DNA of 60,861 nucleotides from positions 1-60,861 of the forward strand of contig CATOSA010000031.1 in the NCBI GenBank assembly GCA_951812315.1, read 5' to 3'. The notes under the pieces are model-generated. The model was not told where the DNA came from and searched no databases. It was given only the letters and a program-made list of their open reading frames with translations. Shown piece after piece: positions 9,708-20,201 of this stretch. The stretch's first letter is position 1; each line of letters starts with the position of its first letter. Source of the stretch: an uncultured Burkholderiales bacterium. GTDB taxonomy: Bacteria; Pseudomonadota; Gammaproteobacteria; Burkholderiales; Eutrophovitaceae. The translations under genes were made by a program, and so were the position numbers.

Positions 9708-9750
9708 CTCTCTGTGCCAATGTGCCTCTGTGTCTCTGTATCTCTGTGAT
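9708..9750 (+). repeat. CTCTGTG/TCTCTGTAT simple repeat
   Basis: Degenerate repeats of CTCTGTG and TCTCTGTATC lie in the prpC-prpD spacer. On the other strand this reads CACAGAGATACAG, the same motif as the repeat at 49371-49470 in the narH-narJ spacer. The rest of the 9494-9770 spacer shows nothing I can assign. Confidence 0.6.
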
Positions 9751-9770
9751 GAAGATTATTGTTCGATCGA

Positions 9771-10925
9771 CTATTTGCGTTTGTCGATCGACCGCCACTT
9801 GAGGTTCTCGGGACCGGTGTAATTTGCGCTCGGGCGGATAATCTTGCCGTCCTGACGTTGCTCGATGACGTGCGCGGCCCAGCCGGACGTGCGTGCAATT
9901 ACAAAAATCGGCGTGAACATCGCGGTGGGAATACCCATCTGGCTGTAACTCACGGCCGAAAACCAGTCGAGATTCGGGAACATTTTCTTTTCGTCCCACA
10001 TGACTGTTTCAATGCGCGCGGCAATGTCAAACAGGTTCATGTTGCCGGTGTCCTCGCACAGTTGGCGGGATACTTCCTTGATAACCACGTTGCGCGGGTC
10101 CGAGATCGTATAGACCGGATGGCCGAAGCCGATCACGATCTCCTTGTTGGCGACACGCGCCTTGATGTCTTGCTCGGCTTCGTCGCTATTGCGATAGCGC
10201 TGCTGGATATCGTAAGCGACTTCGTTTGCGCCGCCGTGCTTCGGTCCGCGCAGTGCGCCAATTGCACCGCTGATGGACGAGTACATGTCCGACCCTGTGC
10301 CTGCAATCACCCGGCCGGCAAACGTCGATGCATTGAATTCGTGTTCGGCATAGAGAATGAGTGAGATGTGCATCGCGCGCACCCATAGATCGGAAGGCGC
10401 CTCACCGTGCAACAAGTGCAGGAAGTGGCCACCGATCGAATCATCATCCGTTTCCGTTTCAATTCTTCGCCCGTTGTGGCTCCAGTGGTACCAATACAGC
10501 AGCATCGAGCCGAACGAGGCGATCAAGCGGTCGGCAATGTCGCGGGCGCCCTGAACGTTGTGATCGTCTTTTTCCGGCAGTATCGTGCCTAGCGCGGAGC
10601 AACCTGTACGCAGCACGTCCATCGGATGTGCGGACGCCGGAATCCATTCAAGTACCGCTTTTACGTTAGTTGGCAGACCGCGCAGCGCCTTGAGTTTGCG
10701 TTTGTAGTTGTCCAGTTCCGCGCTTGTCGGCAGCGTTTCGTGAATCAGGAGATGGGCGATTTCCTCGAATTGCGCATCTTCGGCAAAGTCAAGAATGTCG
10801 TAACCACGATAGTGCAAGTCGTTTCCAGTCCGGCCGACTGTACACAATGCGGTATTTCCGGCGGGTACGCCTGAAAGCGCTACGGACTTCTTCGGTTTGG
10901 GTTTTACCGGTGCGGTTTTTGTCAT
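9771..10925 (-). CDS. prpC: 2-methylcitrate synthase PrpC
   Basis: Condenses propionyl-CoA with oxaloacetate to 2-methylcitrate. It is 384 aa, short like PrpC enzymes rather than the roughly 430-aa hexameric citrate synthase found at 18834. Citrate-synthase-fold catalytic segments are visible: GPKHGGANE and [12 protein letters not shown] (the two His regions), with the Asp region near [15 protein letters not shown]. The N-terminal lysine/proline-rich stretch ([12 protein letters not shown]) is typical of betaproteobacterial forms. ATG 10925 overlaps the prpB stop by 4 bases (ATGA), so prpB and prpC are coupled. Confidence 0.95.
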   Translation of the reverse strand: MTKTAPVKPKPKKSVALSGVPAGNTALCTVGRTGNDLHYRGYDILDFAEDAQFEEIAHLLIHETLPTSAELDNYKRKLKALRGLPTNVKAVLEWIPASAHPMDVLRTGCSALGTILPEKDDHNVQGARDIADRLIASFGSMLLYWYHWSHNGRRIETETDDDSIGGHFLHLLHGEAPSDLWVRAMHISLILYAEHEFNASTFAGRVIAGTGSDMYSSISGAIGALRGPKHGGANEVAYDIQQRYRNSDEAEQDIKARVANKEIVIGFGHPVYTISDPRNVVIKEVSRQLCEDTGNMNLFDIAARIETVMWDEKKMFPNLDWFSAVSYSQMGIPTAMFTPIFVIARTSGWAAHVIEQRQDGKIIRPSANYTGPENLKWRSIDKRK

Positions 10926-11812
10926 GATTGCTTTTCCTTTGCGAAGAGTTCGTCTAGTTTTACTTCGAACTTGTGATAATCCAGATGATCGTAAAGCTCA
11001 TCGCGAGTCTGCATGGTGTCGAGCACACCTTTTTGGGTGCCGTCCCTGCGAATGGTCTGGTACACATTGAGAGCCGCCTTGTTCATGGCGCGGAAGGCCG
11101 ACAGCGGATACAACACCAGCGAAACGTCGGCCGAACGTAGCTCGTCAACCGTGAACAATGGCGTATGGCCGAATTCGGTGATATTCGCAAGGATCGGTAC
11201 TTTAACCGCTTCGGCAAATTTCTTGTACATCGCCAATTCGGTCATTGCCTCGGGAAAGATCATGTCTGCGCCGGCTTCCACACACGCACAGGCCCGTTCG
11301 ATGGCCGCGTCCAGTCCTTCGACCGCGAGCGCATCGGTGCGCGCCATGATGACGAAGCCGGGATCCACGCGGGCGTCGGCGGCTGCCTTGATTCGATCAA
11401 CCATTTCTTCTTTTGAAACGATTTCCTTGCCCGGGCGGTGTCCGCAACGCTTGCTCTGCACCTGATCTTCAATGTGCATTGCGCCAGCCCCGAACTTGAT
11501 CAGGGATTTCACTGTGCGCGCAATATTGAACGCGCCGCCAAAGCCGGTATCGACGTCGACAAGCAATGGCAGCGAACACACATCGGTGATACGGCGCACA
11601 TCGGTGAGCACGTCGTCGAGCGACGAAATGCCGAGGTCCGGAACACCAAGTGAACCGGCGGCGACACCACCCCCCGAAAGATAAATGGCCTTGTAACCCG
11701 CATTTTCGGCGAACCGGGCATGGTAAGCGTTGATTGCCCCGATTACCTGTAGCGGCGTTTCGGCTTTGACTGTGTCACGAAATTTCTGACCTTGCGATGT
11801 GATGGTTGTCAT
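10922..11812 (-). CDS. prpB: 2-methylisocitrate lyase PrpB
   Basis: Cleaves 2-methylisocitrate to pyruvate and succinate, the last step of the methylcitrate cycle. It is 296 aa from ATG 11812; the same frame is open to 12064, but that upstream part is antisense to the CitE-like gene end and is not used. The isocitrate-lyase-superfamily motif KRCGH is at residues 121-125 with catalytic Cys123, and the metal-binding DVDTGFG is at 86-92. It lies about 77 bases downstream of the CitE-like gene and overlaps prpC by 4 bases. Confidence 0.96.
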   Translation of the reverse strand: MTTITSQGQKFRDTVKAETPLQVIGAINAYHARFAENAGYKAIYLSGGGVAAGSLGVPDLGISSLDDVLTDVRRITDVCSLPLLVDVDTGFGGAFNIARTVKSLIKFGAGAMHIEDQVQSKRCGHRPGKEIVSKEEMVDRIKAAADARVDPGFVIMARTDALAVEGLDAAIERACACVEAGADMIFPEAMTELAMYKKFAEAVKVPILANITEFGHTPLFTVDELRSADVSLVLYPLSAFRAMNKAALNVYQTIRRDGTQKGVLDTMQTRDELYDHLDYHKFEVKLDELFAKEKQS

Positions 11813-11889
11813 TCGAATGTCTTCCTTAAAAAATCTGTTCAAACAGGCACGACGAAAGAGCCAGCAAGCGCGCATCTCGATGCGCGCAC

Positions 11890-12915
11890 CTACAAATCCA
11901 GTTTCTCCGTGCCGGCCAGTGTCGGAAAATCTCGCGGAAAAAACGAATTCTCGGCCGCTGCCGGCAGTTCCGCTCCTGTCGTGCGGGCGCGCTTGAGCAC
12001 ATCCCAGAAATAGCGATAGCTTGCCCGATCGTGCATTTCGCCATCGTGTGAAACCGGTCCCCAATCAGCATTCTGGGCCGCAAGCAGGATATCGGCGGCA
12101 CGCTTCACGTCAGTGGCACTCGGCCGCATCGCTTCCACGATCGGTTCAATCTGCGCCGGGTGAATGCTGTACATGCGCAAGAAACCGAACTCTTCGCGCG
12201 CGATACGGGCGTCTTCGCGTGGAATCGTACGATCGTCGAATACCAGGCAGGGATTGTGTGTCGGAATCAGGCCGTGGGCGAGCGCGGCCGCACTGATTTC
12301 TGTTTTTGCGCGCGTGACCAAATGGTGCTGAAACTGGCCGGGAGAACGCATCGCTGAGGCTGCAATTGCACCTCGGTGATCGCTGACGAAATCGAGCAGC
12401 CCGAAAACGACGGCCTGAAGGCCGGGCAGGGACGCAATTTCGAACACATCGCGCAGCGCGCCCTGCGTCTCGACGATGACGTGAATCGGCGGCGGCGTTG
12501 CCAGCCCGGCTTTGAGCGAACTGTCGTGAATATACTCGATTGCTTTCGCAGTCTGGTCGTGCGCAGTGACTTTGGGAACAGTAATGTAGGCAAGTCTGGT
12601 CCCACTTTCACCGACAAGAATGTCAACATCCTGCCTGAAGACAGCATGCGCCGGATCATGAATACGCACCCCGGCGCGTTCTCGCGTATTGGCAACATCG
12701 TTCACCAGGCCGGCGATCATAAGCGCGTGCTCGCGCTCCTTGCCGGCCGGCGCTCCATCCTCGCAATCACAGGTGACATCGAAGACCGGTCCCAGATCCT
12801 CCTGTAGCGCAAACGCCTTGCGAATGAACTTCTCGTTTCCTGCGAAATGTTCGCAAGCTGCGAGGGCAGGGAATGACTTCTCGCCCTTGAACAGAACGTG
12901 ATCTGGATGCTGCAC
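11890..12915 (-). CDS. CitE-like CoA-ester lyase (HpcH/HpaI family)
   Basis: 341-aa HpcH/HpaI aldolase / citrate-lyase beta-like protein. Family features are the N-terminal DVTCDCEDG acidic metal-site segment, the [18 protein letters not shown] strand and glutamate ligand, and [11 protein letters not shown]. Such stand-alone proteins cleave or form CoA esters such as malyl-CoA, methylmalyl-CoA or citramalyl-CoA; which one cannot be read here. No citD or citF partner is present, so a citrate lyase complex is unlikely. It lies 42 bases after mdh and 77 bases before prpB, which links it to C4 acid and propionate metabolism. Confidence 0.88.
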   Translation of the reverse strand: MQHPDHVLFKGEKSFPALAACEHFAGNEKFIRKAFALQEDLGPVFDVTCDCEDGAPAGKEREHALMIAGLVNDVANTRERAGVRIHDPAHAVFRQDVDILVGESGTRLAYITVPKVTAHDQTAKAIEYIHDSSLKAGLATPPPIHVIVETQGALRDVFEIASLPGLQAVVFGLLDFVSDHRGAIAASAMRSPGQFQHHLVTRAKTEISAAALAHGLIPTHNPCLVFDDRTIPREDARIAREEFGFLRMYSIHPAQIEPIVEAMRPSATDVKRAADILLAAQNADWGPVSHDGEMHDRASYRYFWDVLKRARTTGAELPAAAENSFFPRDFPTLAGTEKLDL

Positions 12916-12957
12916 TGACGATTCTCCCAGTCAGGCCTGCAAGATGACCCGTACAGA

Positions 12958-13938
12958 TCAGTCAAGCAGGTGATTGATTGCGCCGCGCTCTTCTTCGAGC
13001 TCCTTCAAGGTTGCGTTCATCTTTTCGCGGCTGAAAGCATCGATATCCAGACCTTTGACAACCTCATACTTGCCGTCGCTACATATGACCGGAAATCCAT
13101 AAATGATGCCGTCTGGAATCTCATAGGATCCGTCGGACGGGACCCCCATCGTCATCCATTCACCTTTGGTGCCGTGCACCCAATCGCGAATGTGGTCGAT
13201 CGCGGCATTTGCCGCAGATGCGGCCGAGGACAATCCGCGTGCCTCGATAATAGCTGCGCCGCGTTTACCGACGGTCGGAATGAATGTGTCCCGGTACCAG
13301 GATTCGTCATTGACCGTGGCAGCTGCAGGTTGCCCGGCAATGCTGGCGTACCGGTAGTCAGGATACATAGTCGGTGAATGATTTCCCCATACAATTAATT
13401 TGCTAATGGAATCCACCGGCTTTCGGGTCTTCGCGGCTAATTGCGACAAGGCGCGATTATGATCAAGACGCAGCATCGCCGTGAAATTCTCTCGTGGCAG
13501 ATCTGGCGCGCTTTTCATCGCAATGTAGGCGTTGGTATTCGCTGGATTGCCGACCACCAGCACTTTTACATTGCGGCTGGCGATATCGTTCAGCGCTTTG
13601 CCCTGGACGGTGAAGATCGCTCCGTTGGCTTCCAGCAGGTCTTTGCGCTCCATGCCCTTGCTGCGCGGTCTTGCGCCGACCAGCAATGCGATATCCGCAT
13701 CCTTGAAAGCGACATTTGCGTCATCAGACTGGACCACTCCGGCGAGTAGTGGGAATGCGCAGTCGTCGAGTTCCATGACCACACCCTTGAGTGCGTCAAG
13801 GGCAGGTGTGATTTCCAATAGCTGCAAAATGACCGGTTGATCCGGCCCGAGCATCTCTCCCGAAGCGATACGAAACAGAAGGCTGTAACCAATCTGGCCG
13901 GCGGCACCGGTCACTGCGACGCGAACTGGAGTTTTCAT
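12958..13938 (-). CDS. mdh: Malate dehydrogenase
   Basis: NAD-dependent malate/oxaloacetate interconversion, 326 aa. Visible features are the Rossmann motif GAAGQIG at residues 11-17, the substrate-loop arginines in [18 protein letters not shown], the LDHNR catalytic Asp/Arg segment, and the catalytic His in [12 protein letters not shown]. It is the bacterial type of about 327 aa common in betaproteobacteria. It starts the minus-strand group mdh / CitE-like / prpBCD and is divergent from gntR-sdhCDAB. About 290 bases hold the shared control region. Confidence 0.97.
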   Translation of the reverse strand: MKTPVRVAVTGAAGQIGYSLLFRIASGEMLGPDQPVILQLLEITPALDALKGVVMELDDCAFPLLAGVVQSDDANVAFKDADIALLVGARPRSKGMERKDLLEANGAIFTVQGKALNDIASRNVKVLVVGNPANTNAYIAMKSAPDLPRENFTAMLRLDHNRALSQLAAKTRKPVDSISKLIVWGNHSPTMYPDYRYASIAGQPAAATVNDESWYRDTFIPTVGKRGAAIIEARGLSSAASAANAAIDHIRDWVHGTKGEWMTMGVPSDGSYEIPDGIIYGFPVICSDGKYEVVKGLDIDAFSREKMNATLKELEEERGAINHLLD

Positions 13939-14167
13939 AATATCTGGGCTCTCTTGATGAAATAGCGGATTATCATGTGGTTCAAACCTGAGCGTACCTG
14001 CGTAAACCGGCTTATCGAATCCGGGCCGGTTACCTGTCGACTACGGCAGTGCAGGCTGTCCCTCGACTGCTTATTTGCCAGCCGTCCGCCGGCTATGGCT
14101 GCACAAGCTCCCCCCGCCGAGGCCGGGATGGTAAACAAGCGATGTGCCCTTGTCAATAATTCTTATG

Positions 14168-14179
14168 TCTTATATAAGA
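14168..14179. promoter_or_regulatory. Palindromic operator candidate TCTTATATAAGA
   Basis: A perfect 12-bp palindrome lies 53 bases upstream of the GntR gene in the mdh/gntR divergent spacer. A further related half site TCTTATG precedes it at 14161-14167. Location next to a GntR regulator and divergent TCA genes suggests autoregulation plus control of mdh and/or sdh. Only the palindrome is seen; the binding protein is inferred. Confidence 0.55.
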
Positions 14180-14231
14180 GATATCTTTCGATGGACGAAG
14201 GTGTTTCTTTAAGCTTAGAATACCCGGCTAT

Positions 14232-14969
14232 ATGAAAGCTGCTTCCGAAAGCGCACCCGACTACCAGCCTTTATACCGGCAGATCAAATACTTGATCACC
14301 GAGTCACTGGTATCTGGGGAGTGGCGACCAGGTGAGTCAATTCCCAGCGAGATGCAACTCGCCCAACGCTACAGCGTTAGCCAGGGCACTGTGCGAAAAG
14401 CTGTGAGCGAACTTGCCGATCAAAAGCTACTCGTCAGACACCAGGGCAAGGGTACATTTGTTGCATCGCATTCTGAAGAGCGTACCAAGTTCCCATTCCT
14501 GCACATCCGCCCTGACGACGGTGACGTCGAGTCGCTGTCGGCTACGTTGCTTGATCTTTGGCGCATCAAACTAGACGCCAGATCGGCCGCCGCATTACAG
14601 CTTGAGGAAGGCTCCAGCGGTTGGCTTATTCGCCGTCTTGTTGCGCCAGCGGGCGTAGCCGCTGTCTATGAGGAGATTCGGCTGCCGGGTGCGTCCTTTG
14701 AAGGACTGGCCGAATCCGTCATCGAAGAGCATGACTGCATGTTGTACAGCATGTATGAAGCCTCTTTCGACGTTCGTATTCTGTACGTTGAAGAAAAAAT
14801 AAAGGCTTTGCCGGCGAAAGGAGAAGTTGCCCTGCAACTGGAAGTTGCTTCCGGCACGCCGTTACTGGTGATCGACCGCACAGCCTTCACTTACGGGGAT
14901 CATCCGGTAGAGTTGCGCCGCAGTTATTGCAACAGCGCCGATCACCACTATCGCAACCACATTGTTTAA
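14232..14969 (+). CDS. GntR-family (HutC/UTRA type) transcriptional regulator
   Basis: 245 aa. An N-terminal winged helix-turn-helix (PLYRQIKYLITESLVSGEW through SVSQGTVRKAVSELADQKLLVRHQGKGTFVA, about residues 12-80) is followed by a UTRA-type effector-binding domain that ends in YCNSADHHYRNHIV. It sits between divergent mdh and sdhC, the usual place of a GntR regulator in betaproteobacterial TCA clusters. The likely targets are sdhCDAB, mdh and itself through the palindrome at 14168. The effector is unknown. sdhC begins 45 bases downstream. Confidence 0.93.
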   Translation: MKAASESAPDYQPLYRQIKYLITESLVSGEWRPGESIPSEMQLAQRYSVSQGTVRKAVSELADQKLLVRHQGKGTFVASHSEERTKFPFLHIRPDDGDVESLSATLLDLWRIKLDARSAAALQLEEGSSGWLIRRLVAPAGVAAVYEEIRLPGASFEGLAESVIEEHDCMLYSMYEASFDVRILYVEEKIKALPAKGEVALQLEVASGTPLLVIDRTAFTYGDHPVELRRSYCNSADHHYRNHIV

Positions 14970-15014
14970 ACAGAGCAAAACGCCTTCGGCCGCAAGAATA
15001 CGAAAGATAATTCA

Positions 15015-15401
15015 ATGCCCGTAAGCAACCGCCCCAAGTATCTGAATTTAATGAAGATCCGGCTTCCTATTCCGGGCCTTGTGTCGATACTGCACAGAGT
15101 AAGCGGGTTCGGCATGTTTTTGTTCGCGTGGGCCATGCTGTGGCTGCTGCAGATGGTTCTGGAGTCTCCGGAAACATTCGCACAAGTCCAGGAATGCGCA
15201 CAAAGCTGGATCGTCAAGGTTTTCCTGACGGGCATGACTTGGGCATTCATGCATCATTTCTTTGCCGGAATACGATTTTTGCTGCTTGATGTTCATATTG
15301 GGACGGAACTGGAAACAACGCGTCGAATGAGCTTGCTGGTGTTTGCCCTCAGTATCGGCGGCACCTTGATTGTGGGAGCCAAAATATGGTCGATCGTATA
15401 G
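15015..15401 (+). CDS. sdhC: Succinate dehydrogenase cytochrome b556 subunit SdhC
   Basis: Membrane anchor that binds heme b and quinone for succinate dehydrogenase, 128 aa. The family N-terminal pattern RPKYLNLMKIRLPIPGLVSILHRVSG is visible in parts, and the heme-ligand region reads FMHHFFAGIRFLLLD. There are three membrane segments. It overlaps sdhD by 16 bases, so translation of the two anchors is probably coupled. Confidence 0.95.
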   Translation: MPVSNRPKYLNLMKIRLPIPGLVSILHRVSGFGMFLFAWAMLWLLQMVLESPETFAQVQECAQSWIVKVFLTGMTWAFMHHFFAGIRFLLLDVHIGTELETTRRMSLLVFALSIGGTLIVGAKIWSIV

Positions 15402-15733
15402 TCACTGGCGCCCACTACGGGCTGCGAGACTGGCTAGCGCAACGCATTACTGCACTCGTGGTGGCGGCGTATGCAATCCTGTTTGTCGGCGCCGTATTGG
15501 TGTGCAGTCCGGACAGCCATGCGGACTGGCAGGCTATGTTCGCACCACTATGGATGCGGCTTGCAAGTTTTGTGTTTTTTTTCAGCCTGTTCTGGCATGC
15601 CTGGATCGGCATGCGCGACATCTTCATGGATTATGTGAAATCGGCGGCCGCCCGGCTCAGCTTGCAGGTCCTTACCATCGTGTTGCTCGTCGCGTATATG
15701 GCCTGGGCAGCCCAGATTCTGTGGAGTATGTGA
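15386..15733 (+). CDS. sdhD: Succinate dehydrogenase membrane anchor SdhD
   Basis: Second hydrophobic anchor of complex II, 115 aa with three membrane segments. The segment HAWIGMRDIFMDYVK carries the conserved His and the Asp-Tyr pair near the quinone site. It overlaps sdhC at its start and ends directly against the sdhA ATG (TGA at 15731-15733, ATG at 15734). Confidence 0.94.
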   Translation: MVDRIVTGAHYGLRDWLAQRITALVVAAYAILFVGAVLVCSPDSHADWQAMFAPLWMRLASFVFFFSLFWHAWIGMRDIFMDYVKSAAARLSLQVLTIVLLVAYMAWAAQILWSM

Positions 15734-17500
15734 ATGGCACTGCCAGTCAGAAAATTTGATGCCGTTATTGTGGGTGCTGGCGGGGCAGGTATGCGCGCGT
15801 CGCTGCAACTTGCTGAAGCCGGCTTCCGGGTCGCCGTATTGTCGAAGGTCTTTCCCACCCGTTCGCATACCGTTGCTGCGCAAGGTGGAATAGGCGCTGC
15901 GCTTGGCAATATGGGTGAGGACAGCTGGCACTGGCATATGTTCGACACAGTCAAGGGTTCGGACTGGCTGGGCGATCAGGACACAATTGAATTTCTGTGC
16001 CGCGAAGCACCGAAAGCGGTCATCGAACTCGAGCATTTCGGCATGCCATTTGACCGCAACAAGGACGGAACGGTCTATCAGCGTCCGTTCGGCGGGCACA
16101 TGCAGAATTTCGGCGCCGGACCGGCCGTTCAACGGTCTTGCTGTGCCGCTGACCGTACTGGTCATGCAATGTTGCACACGCTGTATCAGAGAAATATTCG
16201 CGCCAACACGCATTTTTTTGTCGAGTGGATGGCGCTCGATTTGATTCGTGATGCCAGCGGCCAGGTCGTCGGCGTAACAGCGCTGGAAATGGAAACTGGC
16301 GAAGTCTATATTCTTCACGCTCGCAGTGTGTTGTTTGCCACTGGTGGTGCCGGTCGAGTGTACGCTTCCAGCACCAATGCATTCATCAACACTGGAGACG
16401 GACTCGGCATCGCCGCACGCGCAGGAATTCCGCTCGAAGATATGGAATTCTGGCAGTTTCACCCGACCGGAGTCGCTGGCGCCGGCGTGCTGATTACCGA
16501 AGGCGTTCGCGGCGAGGGTGGTTATTTGCTGAACAAGGATGGCGAGCGTTTCATGGAACGCTATGCGCCCAATGCAAAGGATCTGGCGTCGCGCGATGTC
16601 GTCTCACGGGCGATGGCGACCGAGATCAAGGAAGGTCGCGGCTGCGGAGATGATGCAGACTATTTGCAGTTGAAACTCGACCATCTTGGCGTAGAACTGA
16701 TCGAAAGCAAGCTCCCGGGTATCCGGGAAATCGCGAAGAAATTCGCGAATGTCGACCCGGTCAGCGATCCGATCCCTGTCGTGCCGACCTGCCATTACAT
16801 GATGGGTGGTATCCCGACCAATTATCGCGGTGAAGTCGTGGCACCGAAGAACGGAGATCCCGACGTAGTCGTGCCGGGATTTTTTGCGGCGGGTGAATGC
16901 GCTTGCGCATCGGTGCATGGCGCCAATCGGCTCGGTACAAACTCGTTGACCGACCTGCTGGTGTTTGGAAAAGCATCGGGTGATACGACAATTCGTTTCC
17001 TCAAGGAGAATCCGCACCATAAGGACCTGCCCAAAGACGCTGCCGATCTGACTTTGGCACGACTTTCCCGCCTGGACGCTCAGACAAATGGCGAGAAAGT
17101 CCACGAAGTTGGTGCCGAGATGCGCAGAACCATGCAGGCGCATTGTGGTGTATTCAGATTCCCGGACTTGCTGGAAGAAGGCGTAAAAAAGATAGGTGAG
17201 GTTGCGCAAAGGGTTCAGCGCATTGCGATAGACGACAAAAGCCGCGTGTTCAATACCGCGCGGGTAGAGGCTCTGGAACTGGAAAACCTGATAGAGGTCG
17301 CGGTCGCGTCACTGACGTCGGCCGATGCACGCAAGGAAAGCAGGGGAGCTCACGATCGTTCAGATTTTCCGGATCGCGGCGACGAGAACTGGATCAAGCA
17401 CACGCTCTGGTACAAGGATGGCAGCCGGCTGGACTACAAGCCGGTGCACATGACACCGCTCAGTGCGCAAACCATCCCACCGAAGGTGCGTACGTATTAA
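15734..17500 (+). CDS. sdhA: Succinate dehydrogenase flavoprotein SdhA
   Basis: Catalytic subunit that oxidises succinate to fumarate with covalent FAD, 588 aa. The dinucleotide motif GAGGAGM is at residues 14-20, and the FAD-linking His45 is in SHTVAAQGG. Active-site segments are FHPTG and [11 protein letters not shown]. The C-terminus ends in the usual basic TIPPKVRTY. The ATG follows the sdhD stop with no spacer. Its last codons form the first unit of a 28-bp imperfect tandem repeat that continues into the spacer before sdhB. Confidence 0.97.
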   Translation: MALPVRKFDAVIVGAGGAGMRASLQLAEAGFRVAVLSKVFPTRSHTVAAQGGIGAALGNMGEDSWHWHMFDTVKGSDWLGDQDTIEFLCREAPKAVIELEHFGMPFDRNKDGTVYQRPFGGHMQNFGAGPAVQRSCCAADRTGHAMLHTLYQRNIRANTHFFVEWMALDLIRDASGQVVGVTALEMETGEVYILHARSVLFATGGAGRVYASSTNAFINTGDGLGIAARAGIPLEDMEFWQFHPTGVAGAGVLITEGVRGEGGYLLNKDGERFMERYAPNAKDLASRDVVSRAMATEIKEGRGCGDDADYLQLKLDHLGVELIESKLPGIREIAKKFANVDPVSDPIPVVPTCHYMMGGIPTNYRGEVVAPKNGDPDVVVPGFFAAGECACASVHGANRLGTNSLTDLLVFGKASGDTTIRFLKENPHHKDLPKDAADLTLARLSRLDAQTNGEKVHEVGAEMRRTMQAHCGVFRFPDLLEEGVKKIGEVAQRVQRIAIDDKSRVFNTARVEALELENLIEVAVASLTSADARKESRGAHDRSDFPDRGDENWIKHTLWYKDGSRLDYKPVHMTPLSAQTIPPKVRTY

Positions 17501-17589
17501 GTTAGAACCAAAGGTACGTAGATACTAAATTGGAACCGAAGGTGCGGACGAATTAAGGCGTATTAAGTGGCACCGAAATTTGGAACGTG
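17479..17589 (+). repeat. 28-bp imperfect tandem repeat at the sdhA end
   Basis: Units begin ACCGAAGGTGCG at 17479, ACCAAAGGTACG at 17507 and ACCGAAGGTGCG at 17535. A shortened fourth begins ACCGAAATTTGG at 17572. The first two are exactly 28 bases apart and share the trailing TA-rich part. The array starts within the sdhA coding end, which suggests local duplication of the gene tail. It fills about half of the 200-base sdhA-sdhB spacer. Confidence 0.75.
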
Positions 17590-17700
17590 CTGTCTGTCGA
17601 TAGCGCCGGGGGTGAACCGGGCACACGAGACAGGCGTAGTGGATAGAGGCACTGAAGGATCTCAGTAGAAATAATAGCGGTACTAAAGGACAATGGCGTC

Positions 17701-18396
17701 ATGAACTTCAAAATCTATCGTTTCGATACTGACAAGGATGCGCAGCCGTACATGCAGGACTACGACATCGAGTTGCAGCCCACCGACCGCATGCTTCTCG
17801 ACGCGCTTGAGCGCATCAAGGCGCTCGACGATTCGCTGTCGTTACGGCGCTCATGCCGCGAAGGCGTGTGCGGTTCGGACGCAATGAATATCAACGGCAA
17901 AAATGGACTCGCGTGCATAACCAAACTGGCGGATCTAAAGAGCCCGGTTGAGTTGCGGCCGCTGCCAGGCTTGCCGGTCATTCGCGATCTCGTTGTCGAC
18001 ATGTCGCAATTCTTCAAGCAATACCATTCGGTCACGCCATACCTGGTCAACGATGAGCCCGTTCCGGAGCGCGAACGCCTGCAATCGCCACAGGATCGGG
18101 ACCAGCTCGATGGTCTCTATGAGTGCATCCTGTGTGCGTGCTGCAGCACAGCCTGTCCTTCCTTCTGGTGGAATCCCGACAAGTTTGTAGGGCCGGCTGG
18201 ACTTCTGCAGGCGTACCGGTTTCTCGCCGATAGTCGTGACGAAGCGACCAGTGAACGTCTGGATAATCTCGAGGACCCGTATCGCCTGTTCCGTTGCCAT
18301 TCGATCATGAATTGTGTCGACGTTTGCCCCAAGGGCCTCAATCCGACAAAGGCCATTGGCAAGATCAGGGATATGTTGGTCAGGCGCACGGTGTAA
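17701..18396 (+). CDS. sdhB: Succinate dehydrogenase iron-sulfur subunit SdhB
   Basis: Electron-transfer subunit between FAD and quinone, 231 aa. The [2Fe-2S] ligands are in SCREGVCGSDAM and the following LAC. The [4Fe-4S] ligands are in CILCACCSTACP and the [3Fe-4S] ligands in CHSIMNCVDVCPKGLNP. The 200-base gap after sdhA is wider than usual because of the tandem repeat there. sdhE starts 9 bases after the stop. Confidence 0.97.
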   Translation: MNFKIYRFDTDKDAQPYMQDYDIELQPTDRMLLDALERIKALDDSLSLRRSCREGVCGSDAMNINGKNGLACITKLADLKSPVELRPLPGLPVIRDLVVDMSQFFKQYHSVTPYLVNDEPVPERERLQSPQDRDQLDGLYECILCACCSTACPSFWWNPDKFVGPAGLLQAYRFLADSRDEATSERLDNLEDPYRLFRCHSIMNCVDVCPKGLNPTKAIGKIRDMLVRRTV

Positions 18397-18404
18397 GCTC
18401 GAAC

Positions 18405-18632
18405 ATGCGCGAACATGACCGGATGCGTTGGCGTTGCCGGCGAGGAATGCTTGAACTGGACCTGGTGTTGAACCGGTTCGTTGAATCGCGCTTTGATGGT
18501 CTGACATCTGATCAACGCGGAGTGCTGACACGACTGCTGGATCTACCCGACAATGACTTGTGGGACATGATCATGGGAAGAGCAGAGACGAATGATCCCG
18601 GTTGTGCCGAAATCGTTCGCTTGCTGCGCTAA
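18405..18632 (+). CDS. sdhE: FAD assembly factor SdhE
   Basis: Small (75 aa) protein that helps covalent attachment of FAD to SdhA. The ATG at 18405 gives MREHDRMRWRCRRGMLELD, with the RGxxE signature (RGMLE). The same frame is open further upstream inside sdhB, but that extension has no family similarity and is rejected. It lies directly between sdhB and gltA, a position expected from its function. Confidence 0.92.
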   Translation: MREHDRMRWRCRRGMLELDLVLNRFVESRFDGLTSDQRGVLTRLLDLPDNDLWDMIMGRAETNDPGCAEIVRLLR

Positions 18633-18833
18633 ATGGACGACTGATATGGCTTCAGGGAAAGGTCAATTCCTGGCAACACTGAAACGCAATGGAGAAACGA
18701 CTGGATCGCTGATCCGGTGCTGGGTGAATTTCAGAATTTCTAGCTTGTGAGTGGAGCGCATTTCGCTGTACACGGTGAGTGAAATGGCGTTTTTAAACGG
18801 AACGGAATAAAACTTAGGCTGCAATACTAAATT

Positions 18834-20135
18834 ATGGGCAAACAAAAGAACGCATCATTGTCATTTCCTGACGGATCAACAGGCGGTAATTTTCCTGTCC
18901 TCTCGGGAACCGTCGGGCCGCAGGCGGTTGATATCCGATCAATGCTTGCGGAGACGGGCAAAGTCACCTATGACCCGGGATTTCTGTCTACCGCGAGTTG
19001 CCGCTCATCGATAACATATATCGACGGCGACAAGGGTGTGCTGCTGTATCGCGGATATCCGATCGAACAACTTGCCGCACAATGTGACTATCTCGAGGTG
19101 TGCTACTTGCTTTTGTTTGGCGAGTTGCCAAACAAGGAACAGAAACTCGAGTTCGATACCAAAGTCATTCGCCACACCATGGTTCATGATCAGATCAACA
19201 ACTTCTTCCGCGGTTTCCGTCGCGATGCGCATCCCATGGCTGTGCTGGTCGGAACCGTCGGTGCGTTGTCCGCGTTCTATCATGATTCGCTTGATCTCGA
19301 TAATCCTTCTCATCGAGACATATCCGCGTATCGCCTGATCGCGAAGACGCCGACGCTCGCTGCGATGGCGTACAAATATACGATTGGCCAGCCGTTCGTT
19401 TATCCATCGAATTCGCTGTCGTATACGGCGAATTTCATGCGCATGCTGTTCGGTGTGCCGGCAGAGGAATACCAGGTGAACGAGGTTCTGGTGCGAGCAC
19501 TCGACCGGATATTCATCCTGCACGCGGATCACGAACAGAATGCATCGACTTCGACGGTTCGGCTGGCTGGTTCTTCGGGCGCCAATCCGTTTGCGTGCAT
19601 CGCAGCCGGAATTGCCTGTCTGTGGGGTCCCGCTCACGGCGGTGCCAACGAAGCCTGTCTCGACATGCTCGAAGAGATCGGCGATGTGTCACGCGTCGGT
19701 GAATACATCGAGAAAGCCAAGGACAAGGATTCCGGATTCAGGCTGATGGGTTTCGGGCACCGTGTTTACAAGAATTACGAACCGCGCGCGATATTGATGC
19801 GTGAAACCTGTCATGAAGTTCTCGGAGAACTCGGACTGGAGAATGACCGGTTATTCAAGCTGGCAATGGAACTGGAACGGATTGCGCTTGAAGATGACTA
19901 CTTTGTAGAGCGCAAGCTTTACCCGAACGTCGACTTCTATTCCGGCATCGTGCAACGGGCGATGGGCATTCCCAACAATATGTTTACCTGTATTTTTGCG
20001 TTGGCACGCACAGTCGGCTGGATTGCGCAATGGCAGGAGATGATCTCCGACCCAGAGCAGAAAATCGGCAGGCCCCGCCAGCTTTATACGGGACAGGCAA
20101 AACGTGACGTCGTACCCATATCGCAGCGGGGATAG
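18834..20135 (+). CDS. gltA: Citrate synthase
   Basis: Type II (hexameric Gram-negative) citrate synthase, 433 aa, condensing acetyl-CoA with oxaloacetate. Active-site regions are [26 protein letters not shown] and [13 protein letters not shown]; the C-terminus is RPRQLYTGQ followed by a short tail. An N-terminal domain before residue 60 is present as in NADH-sensitive enzymes. The roughly 200-base spacer after sdhE shows no clear signal beyond a weak ribosome site. Confidence 0.97.
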   Translation: MGKQKNASLSFPDGSTGGNFPVLSGTVGPQAVDIRSMLAETGKVTYDPGFLSTASCRSSITYIDGDKGVLLYRGYPIEQLAAQCDYLEVCYLLLFGELPNKEQKLEFDTKVIRHTMVHDQINNFFRGFRRDAHPMAVLVGTVGALSAFYHDSLDLDNPSHRDISAYRLIAKTPTLAAMAYKYTIGQPFVYPSNSLSYTANFMRMLFGVPAEEYQVNEVLVRALDRIFILHADHEQNASTSTVRLAGSSGANPFACIAAGIACLWGPAHGGANEACLDMLEEIGDVSRVGEYIEKAKDKDSGFRLMGFGHRVYKNYEPRAILMRETCHEVLGELGLENDRLFKLAMELERIALEDDYFVERKLYPNVDFYSGIVQRAMGIPNNMFTCIFALARTVGWIAQWQEMISDPEQKIGRPRQLYTGQAKRDVVPISQRG

Positions 20136-20201
20136 TGAAGCGATACAGCAACTGAATTCAGACGCGCGTCGATTGCGAACGTCCGGAGAGAACAAATCGC
20201 C

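Noticed and set aside
10922..12064. Longer start for prpB at 12064
   Set aside because: The extra 84 codons are antisense to the CitE-like gene and precede the conserved N-terminus; ATG 11812 fits the family.
15548..16462. 304-codon minus-strand open frame opposite sdhD/sdhA
   Set aside because: Antisense to conserved genes; composition and motifs do not resemble a protein family.
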